Positions 1 through 4,150 of a stretch of 5,679 nucleotides of DNA are shown here, piece after piece. The position numbers and the translations under genes were made by a program. The first letter of the stretch is position 1; every line of letters starts with the position of its first letter. Source of the DNA: an uncultured Christensenella sp. (lineage in GTDB: Bacteria; Bacillota; Clostridia; Christensenellales; Borkfalkiaceae); the NCBI GenBank assembly GCA_910586035.1, contig CAJUHT010000033.1, forward strand, positions 1 through 5,679, in the 5' to 3' direction. Under the pieces are notes generated by a model. The model made no database searches. It worked only from the letters and a program-made list of their open reading frames with translations, and was not told the DNA's origin.

Positions 1-19
1 CAGTAGTGTAATGAGTGGT

Positions 20-325
20 ATTGTACCCTTTTGAAAGGGTGTGCCGAACGGATAACGGTTATGAGTTCGGCAGATTCCGCAATGAGCGACAGCTCATAGG
101 ACGCGGAAGGTTTGGGCAGTATAGCCGCCCGCGCCTTAGCTTACGGGTAGAGCGTAGGTTTTTTAGTTGTACGCTTTTAGGGTTCCCGAAAAGTATCGAA
201 GAACTTTTTGGGAAGAGGAACGGCAACGGCGCAAAGTTGCCTCCGCTTTTAAGCGTGTGGCATAGAGCGCAAGTTTGCCGCGACGACGTGAGCCGTGATA
301 GGCTTTTATGAGTGTACGATTTTTT
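20..325 (+). ncRNA. Candidate structured non-coding RNA, family not recognised
   Basis: Seen in sequence: closely packed complementary arms with few overlaps. They are 25-30/35-40 (loop TTGA); 42-49/65-72 (8 bp, with 52-55/59-62 inside); 75-80/103-108 enclosing 82-87/92-97 (6 bp each, loop GACA); 149-156/170-177 (one G.U); 183-194/203-214 (12 bp, one G.U, 8-nt loop); 222-227/236-241; 244-247/252-255; 257-262/276-281 (one wobble); 291-294/301-304. Bases 20-26 can pair with 314-320 as a closing helix, followed directly by T320-T325, which resembles an intrinsic terminator; two bases of this helix compete with the 25-30/35-40 hairpin. The 98-codon GTG-initiated frame across it has no ribosome binding site. 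I saw no RNase P, tmRNA, 6S, SRP or glmS ribozyme signature. Inference: an independent RNA of about 300 nt on the plus strand. The 5' end, promoter and exact limits are uncertain, and part of the RNA may lie before the window. Confidence 0.6.
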
Positions 326-717
326 CGGAAAACGGCACTAAAATCAATTCTCTAACTTAATAGAATGACCAACCATCATAGAGCACATTATGTTGCTAAA
401 CACGGTTAGAAGTCGGTGATACAAGAAGTTATCAGCGGCTTTTTTCGCGCCTTTTTTACGGTATCTATTCCACTCTTTCTTGCGTGGACGAAGATATAAA
501 AACTAATAATTCGGAGGTAAATTTATGACAATAAGCGGGATATAAATCATTGTTAGAAGAAGCCGCATTGAGAGAGAAAAACGGACGGTAACCGAAAAAG
601 CAAACTAAACTTATGTGTTCTTCTTGCGGAACGGGAGAAAATAACTTGAAACGCCCGATTTCAGACAAGGAGTACCATTATAAATAAGAACACAGCAACA
701 TATTCCCTATGGGAATT
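326..717. other. Gene-poor tract between the RNA candidate and the glmM leader
   Basis: No intact gene is supported here. The tract is AT-richer than the glm genes and only loosely structured. Visible hairpins are short: ATTCT/AGAAT (347-351/362-366), TGATA/TATCA (417-421/430-434), and ATTCCC/GGGAAT with a TAT loop (702-707/711-716). Two T6 runs lie near 440-457 after weak GC stems and could be a poor terminator. A plus-strand frame from ATG 365 is broken by a TAG at 407-409, then stays open through a hydrophobic stretch to about 500; this may be chance or decayed coding. A good Shine-Dalgarno at 513-517 leads into the broken small frame listed separately. I could not pick a convincing promoter. 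Confidence 0.5.
525..687 (+). pseudogene. Possible decayed small gene with C-x2-C motif
   Basis: A strong ribosome binding site, GGAGG at 513-517, sits seven bases before ATG 525, but the frame stops after six codons (TAA 543-545). Removing one G from the GGG at 537-539 would join MTISG to a protein-like frame from 541 beginning YKSLLEEAALREKNGR. That frame meets a TAA at 589-591 and then continues PKKQTKLMCSSCGTGE and on to a TAA at 685-687. If real, this was a protein of about 53 residues with a charged helix and a Cys-x-x-Cys pair, now broken by one frameshift and one nonsense codon. The product is not recognised. A functional short leader peptide, or pure chance, is about as likely. Confidence 0.25.
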
Positions 718-806
718 ACGGTAAAAGGCGGGGCTCTTTTTCCGTTGCGTTGAGGCGCATATAAATCAAGGCGCATATGCCTGTAAACTTTTATGCTCCG
801 CCCCGC
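718..806 (+). promoter_or_regulatory. Leader hairpin with possible pseudoknot upstream of glmM
   Basis: Arms 718-727 and 736-745 form a hairpin: four pairs (ACGG/CCGT), one T-T mismatch, then five pairs (AAAAG/CTTTT), closing an eight-base loop. The loop segment GCGGGGC (728-734) is exactly complementary to GCCCCGC at 800-806, so a pseudoknot or alternative long-range stem is possible. The element lies about 100-190 bases before the glmM start. Inference: a folded 5' leader that could affect glmMS expression. It does not resemble the glmS ribozyme core that I know. No clear promoter was found, so whether it is transcribed with glmM is unproven. Confidence 0.35.
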
Positions 807-869
807 ATATGCTTTAATGTTACGGCGTTTTCGGCGCATATGCGTAAAAAGCCATTGGTTGGCGCATAT
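754..869 (+). repeat. Five spaced GCATAT repeats upstream of glmM
   Basis: GCATAT starts at 757, 773, 805, 836 and 864. Four copies lie within the identical 9-mer GGCGCATAT (754-762, 770-778, 833-841, 861-869); the middle one is CCGCATAT. Three copies (773, 805, 836) extend to the palindrome GCATATGC. Start-to-start spacing is 16, 32, 31 and 28 bases, roughly one and a half or three helical turns. The array ends about 40 bases before the glmM start. Inference: operator-like binding sites, or elements of an RNA fold. It is far too short and variable for CRISPR. Confidence 0.6.
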
Positions 870-896
870 TGTCGGCTCAATTGCCGTTATTACACC

Positions 897-904
897 AAAA
901 GGAG
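897..904 (+). promoter_or_regulatory. Ribosome binding site deciding the glmM start
   Basis: AAAAGGAG lies five bases before ATG 910. It sets the start at 910 rather than the in-frame ATG at 793, which would add 39 residues encoded by the repeat-rich leader. Confidence 0.85.
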
Positions 905-909
905 CGGGT

Positions 910-2277
910 ATGACAGGTAAATATTTCGGTACGGACGGCTTCCGCGGCAGGGTCGGGGAAACGATTACGGGCGAACAGGCGTTTAAAGTCGGCAGGTTTC
1001 TCGGGTGGTATTATACGGCTAAGGGCGGGCGTTGCAAAATAGTAATTGGCAAGGACCCGCGATTATCCTCCTACACGCTCGAATACGCCATTGCCGCGGG
1101 CATAACGGCGTCGGGCGGCGACGCGTACATAATGCACGTTACCACAACGCCGTCCGTGTCGTTCGTAACGCGGTGCGAGGGGTTCGACTGCGGGGTAATG
1201 ATTTCGGCAAGCCACAACAGTTATCTCGATAACGGTATAAAAATCGTCAATTCCCGCGGGGAAAAACTCGAACGCGGCGTTTTGAATTTGATAGAAAATT
1301 ACATAGACGGCAAGCTGTTTATCGGCGGCGAGCCGTTTGCGATACCCTTTGCCAAGGGGGATAAAATTGGCAAAACCGTCGACTACGTTGCGGGCAGAAA
1401 CCGCTATATCGGGCATTTGATTTCCCTTTCAACCTGCTCGTACAAGGGGCTAAAAGTGGGGTTGGATACGGCGAACGGCGCAAGCTATAAAATTGCCCGA
1501 AGCGTTTTCGACGCGCTCGGCGCAACCGTTTACGCGGTTGGCGCGGAGCCTAACGGGCTCAACGTAAACGAGGGGTGCGGCTCCACCTCGCCCGCCGCGC
1601 TTGTTAAGCTTGTAAAGGATAACGCCTTGGATATCGGTTTTGCATTCGACGGCGACGCCGACCGCTGTATCTGCGTTGACGGCAGGGGCGCGGTGGTGGA
1701 CGGCGACGGCATAATGTACGTTGCCGCCAGATATTTAAAGGATAAGGGCGAGCTTTTAGGCGACAGAATAGTGGCTACGGTTATGAGCAACGGCGGGCTG
1801 GGCGACAGCCTTGCCGCGGAGGGTATAACCGTTGAAAGTTGCGCCGTGGGCGACAGCTACGTTTATCAGAAAATGAGCGAGTGCGGCGCGGTGCTGGGCG
1901 GCGAACAGTCGGGGCACGTAATTTTCGGCAAGCTGGAAAGCACGGGCGACGGGCTTGTAACCGCCATAACGGTAATGGAGGCGGTCATAGAAAGGGGCGC
2001 GCCGCTTGCCGAGCTTGCGCACGGCTTTATAAAGCGCCCGCAACTCACCGTAAACGTAAAGGTGCGCGACAGGGCGGCGGCAGTAAAACGCCCGTCGGTA
2101 ATTGCCGCGGTAAAGCGGGCGGAAAAGGCGGTTGCCGGGCGGGGCAGGTTGCTTTTAAGACCTTCGGGCACGGAAGAAGTGGTGCGGGTAACCGTGGAGA
2201 GCAGAACGCGCGAGGAGTGCGCGCAGATTTGCGCGGACATAGAAAAAGCTATCGTTTTTGGCGAGGGGGAAGGGTGA
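910..2277 (+). CDS. glmM: Phosphoglucosamine mutase GlmM
   Basis: Converts glucosamine-6-phosphate to glucosamine-1-phosphate in the cytoplasm, the step between GlmS and GlmU on the way to UDP-GlcNAc. The 455-residue length fits the family (about 445-450). Motifs seen: N-terminal GTDGFRG (7-13); active-site loop ISASHN (98-103), whose Ser101 is the phosphoserine; metal-binding DGDADR (247-252); sugar-binding GEQSGH (331-336); C-terminal phosphate-binding RPSGTE (417-422). The start at 910 was chosen from the ribosome binding site and family length. Two residues usually proline are changed: HNP reads HNS (Ser104) and GTEP reads GTEE (Glu423). All catalytic residues remain, so activity is expected. 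The GEQSGH sugar loop and the partnership with glmS argue for GlmM over other phosphohexomutases. The stop is one base before glmS, so the two form an operon. Confidence 0.95.
   Translation: MTGKYFGTDGFRGRVGETITGEQAFKVGRFLGWYYTAKGGRCKIVIGKDPRLSSYTLEYAIAAGITASGGDAYIMHVTTTPSVSFVTRCEGFDCGVMISASHNSYLDNGIKIVNSRGEKLERGVLNLIENYIDGKLFIGGEPFAIPFAKGDKIGKTVDYVAGRNRYIGHLISLSTCSYKGLKVGLDTANGASYKIARSVFDALGATVYAVGAEPNGLNVNEGCGSTSPAALVKLVKDNALDIGFAFDGDADRCICVDGRGAVVDGDGIMYVAARYLKDKGELLGDRIVATVMSNGGLGDSLAAEGITVESCAVGDSYVYQKMSECGAVLGGEQSGHVIFGKLESTGDGLVTAITVMEAVIERGAPLAELAHGFIKRPQLTVNVKVRDRAAAVKRPSVIAAVKRAEKAVAGRGRLLLRPSGTEEVVRVTVESRTREECAQICADIEKAIVFGEGEG
2264..2274 (+). promoter_or_regulatory. glmS ribosome binding site inside the glmM 3' end
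   Basis: The purine run AGGGGGAAGGG lies in the last glmM codons, ending four bases before ATG 2279, which suggests translational coupling. An in-frame ATG at 2258 would add seven residues ahead of the catalytic cysteine and is not used. Confidence 0.65.
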
Positions 2278-2278
2278 T

Positions 2279-4051
2279 ATGTGCGGAATTATAGGCGTTG
2301 TGCGAAAGAGCGGAAACGCGGCGGAGGAAGTTTTTCAGGGGCTTTTGCGGCTGGAATACCGCGGGTACGATTCCGCGGGTATGTCGGCGCTTGACGGCGG
2401 CAAAATTTGCACGGTAAAGCGCGGGGGCAGGGTAAGCAATCTTATGCCCGAGGCGGAGCGGCTTAAAGGCAGTACGGCGATAGGGCACACCCGCTGGGCA
2501 ACCCACGGCGAGCCCAACGATACAAACGCTCACCCGCACTGTTCGGGCAAATTTTCGGTTGTGCATAACGGGATAATAGAAAACTACCGTCAGCTGAAAG
2601 AGGAACTTTCCGACGGCGGCGCAACCTTTGCTTCGGATACAGACAGCGAGGTTATAGTCAAGCTTATAGACTTTTATTATAAGGGCGACGCGCTTAAAGC
2701 CGTTGCGCGCGCGGCGGCGCGATTGCAGGGCTCCTTTGCGCTGGGCGTGCTGTGCGCCGACCGCGAGGGGATAATAGCGGTAAAGTATAAAAGCCCCGCG
2801 GTTGTGGGCTTTGACGGAAACGGCGCGGTGCTGTGTAGCGATATTCCGGCACTGCCCGCTTCCGTAACTTCGGTGTGCGTGCCGGAGGACGGGGACATCG
2901 CCGAAATCACTGCGGAAACGGTAACCTTTTACGATAGCAAATTAACCCCCGTAAACCGCGTTCGCCGCCCCATATTCCCCGAGCAATTCACTCTGGGGCA
3001 GGGCGGTTACCCCCACTATATGATTAAGGAAATTCACGAAGCCGAGCGCACCGTAGCCGAAACGTGCGGTGGTTTTTTCCGCAACGTGGACGTTAAGCGG
3101 CTTACCGAATACGTGCGCGGGGCGGACAGAATAATTATAACGGGGTGCGGAACGGCGTACAATGCGGGGCTTGCGGCAAAGAGCTATTTTACCGAAAAGT
3201 GCGGGGTGTTCTGTCAGGTGGAAATTGCAAGCGAACTGAGGTATTCTCCGCCGAAAGTTACGCCCGCCACGCTTGTTATAGCCGTAACACAGAGCGGGGA
3301 AACGGCGGATACGATAGAGGCGGTTTCGGCGCTTAAAAGGGCGGGGGCGCGCGTGGTTGCGGTTACAAACTGCGGCTATTCCCAAATCACCCGCGTAGCC
3401 CACCTTGTAGTGCCCGTCTGCGCGGGGGCGGAGGTATGCGTTGCGGCTACTAAAAGCTATATAGGTCAGCTTGCCGCGTTGTATCTTATGGCAAAGCTCA
3501 CCGAAGATTTGTTTACCGCACAGGAGGAGCTTACCCTTGCAGGCGCGGGCATAGGCGAACTTTTAAAGAGCGAAGCGAACGCCGAGGAAATTGCGCGGCA
3601 GTGCGCCAAAAGCAGCGCGGTGTTTTTCTTGGGCAGGGGGCTCGATTATGCCGTGGCGGTGGAAGCTTCTTTAAAATTAAAGGAAGTTTCGTACGTGTTC
3701 AGCGACGGCTATCCCGCGGGCGAGTTGAAGCACGGCACCCTTGCGCTAATCGACGAAAACACGCTTAGCGTGGTTGTAATATGCAACCCCGCGCTTGCCG
3801 AAAAGTGTTGCAACGCGGTAAGCCAGATTATTTCCCGCAGGGGCAAAGTGGCGGTTATAACCTGCCTTGCCGACGTTGCCGAAAAGCTTAAAGCAAGCGC
3901 GGCGGTGTGGTTGCTTCCCCAATGTTCCGCCGTCCTTTCGCCGTTCGTTTCGGCGGTGGCGTTGCAACTTGTCGCCTATAAAACGGCTGTGTTGTTGGGG
4001 CGCGACCCCGATAAGCCGCGCAACTTAGCCAAGTCGGTTACGGTGGAGTAG
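2279..4051 (+). CDS. glmS: Glutamine--fructose-6-phosphate aminotransferase (isomerizing) GlmS
   Basis: Cytoplasmic enzyme making glucosamine-6-phosphate and glutamate from fructose-6-phosphate and glutamine, the entry step of amino-sugar and peptidoglycan synthesis. It has 590 residues against about 600-610 usually. Residues 1 to about 220 are the Ntn glutaminase domain: Met-Cys start, so Cys2 becomes the N-terminal nucleophile; HTRWATHGEP (70-79); NGIIENY (97-103); SDTDSE (119-124). Two SIS sugar-isomerase domains follow: the first with GCGTAYNAG (289-297), TQSGETADT (337-345) and VAATKSY (388-394), the second with LKLKE (465-469) and GELKHG (481-486). The C-terminus is RNLAKSVTVE. By alignment from memory, Glu469, His485 and Lys585 match E. 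coli Glu488, His504 and Lys603. Small departures are KHGT for KHGP and YVFSD where YIHAE is typical. Start 2279 places Cys at position 2 as the mechanism requires. It is co-transcribed with glmM. Confidence 0.97.
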   Translation: MCGIIGVVRKSGNAAEEVFQGLLRLEYRGYDSAGMSALDGGKICTVKRGGRVSNLMPEAERLKGSTAIGHTRWATHGEPNDTNAHPHCSGKFSVVHNGIIENYRQLKEELSDGGATFASDTDSEVIVKLIDFYYKGDALKAVARAAARLQGSFALGVLCADREGIIAVKYKSPAVVGFDGNGAVLCSDIPALPASVTSVCVPEDGDIAEITAETVTFYDSKLTPVNRVRRPIFPEQFTLGQGGYPHYMIKEIHEAERTVAETCGGFFRNVDVKRLTEYVRGADRIIITGCGTAYNAGLAAKSYFTEKCGVFCQVEIASELRYSPPKVTPATLVIAVTQSGETADTIEAVSALKRAGARVVAVTNCGYSQITRVAHLVVPVCAGAEVCVAATKSYIGQLAALYLMAKLTEDLFTAQEELTLAGAGIGELLKSEANAEEIARQCAKSSAVFFLGRGLDYAVAVEASLKLKEVSYVFSDGYPAGELKHGTLALIDENTLSVVVICNPALAEKCCNAVSQIISRRGKVAVITCLADVAEKLKASAAVWLLPQCSAVLSPFVSAVALQLVAYKTAVLLGRDPDKPRNLAKSVTVE

Positions 4052-4060
4052 GGGGGCAAG

Positions 4061-4119
4061 CCGCGGCAAGGTTAATATGTTGCGGCAAGTTCAGTTTGCA
4101 AGTAAAAGCCCCGCGGCAA
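4061..4119 (+). repeat. Three GCGGCAA copies before the terminator
   Basis: GCGGCAA occurs at 4063-4069, 4082-4088 and 4113-4119. The first copy, as CCGCGGCAA (4061-4069), is identical to part of the terminator's left arm, so it can compete for the right arm TTGCCGCGG (4122-4130). Confidence 0.6.
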
Positions 4120-4147
4120 TTTTGCCGCGGGGCTACAAACGTTTTTT
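4107..4147. terminator. Probable bidirectional intrinsic terminator between convergent genes
   Basis: AGCCCCGCGGCA (4107-4118) and TGCCGCGGGGCT (4123-4134) form a perfect 12-bp GC-rich stem with loop ATTT. On the plus strand a T6 run (4142-4147) follows after seven bases; on the minus strand a short T run follows directly (A4104-A4107 on the plus strand). It lies 55 bases after the glmS stop and just beyond the stop of the convergent LRR gene. Confidence 0.85.
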
Positions 4148-4150
4148 CAG

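Noticed and set aside
15..311. 98-codon plus-strand frame containing RTDNGYEF, recalling DDE integrases
   Set aside because: It has a GTG start without ribosome binding site and no further integrase motif (no HNGKVER-like block or matching glutamate), and it lies exactly over the dense stems, which explain the sequence better.
287..320. GAGCCGTGATAGG resembling the start of group II intron domain V
   Set aside because: The complementary half, bulge and tetraloop of domain V are missing, and no reverse transcriptase is nearby.
613..660. MCSSCGTGENNLKR faintly resembling a ClpX-type zinc finger
   Set aside because: Only one Cys-x-x-Cys pair is present; the second pair is absent, so the likeness is too weak.
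465..668. 67-codon minus-strand frame
   Set aside because: No ribosome binding site or recognisable motif; it lies antisense to the broken plus-strand frame.
480..765. Promoter candidates such as TATAAA at 495-500 and 760-765
   Set aside because: No -35 box at acceptable spacing could be paired with them, so no promoter is called.
754..869. CRISPR-like array
   Set aside because: Repeats are nine bases or less, spacing varies, and no cas gene is present.
2258..2278. Upstream ATG for glmS adding seven residues
   Set aside because: GlmS needs cysteine as first residue after Met removal; ATG 2279 provides Met-Cys.
1063..2294. Several antisense and alternate frames of 66-151 codons across glmM
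   Set aside because: Biased composition (rich in Arg, Ala, Ser) and full overlap with a well-supported gene mark them as shadows of GC-rich coding sequence.
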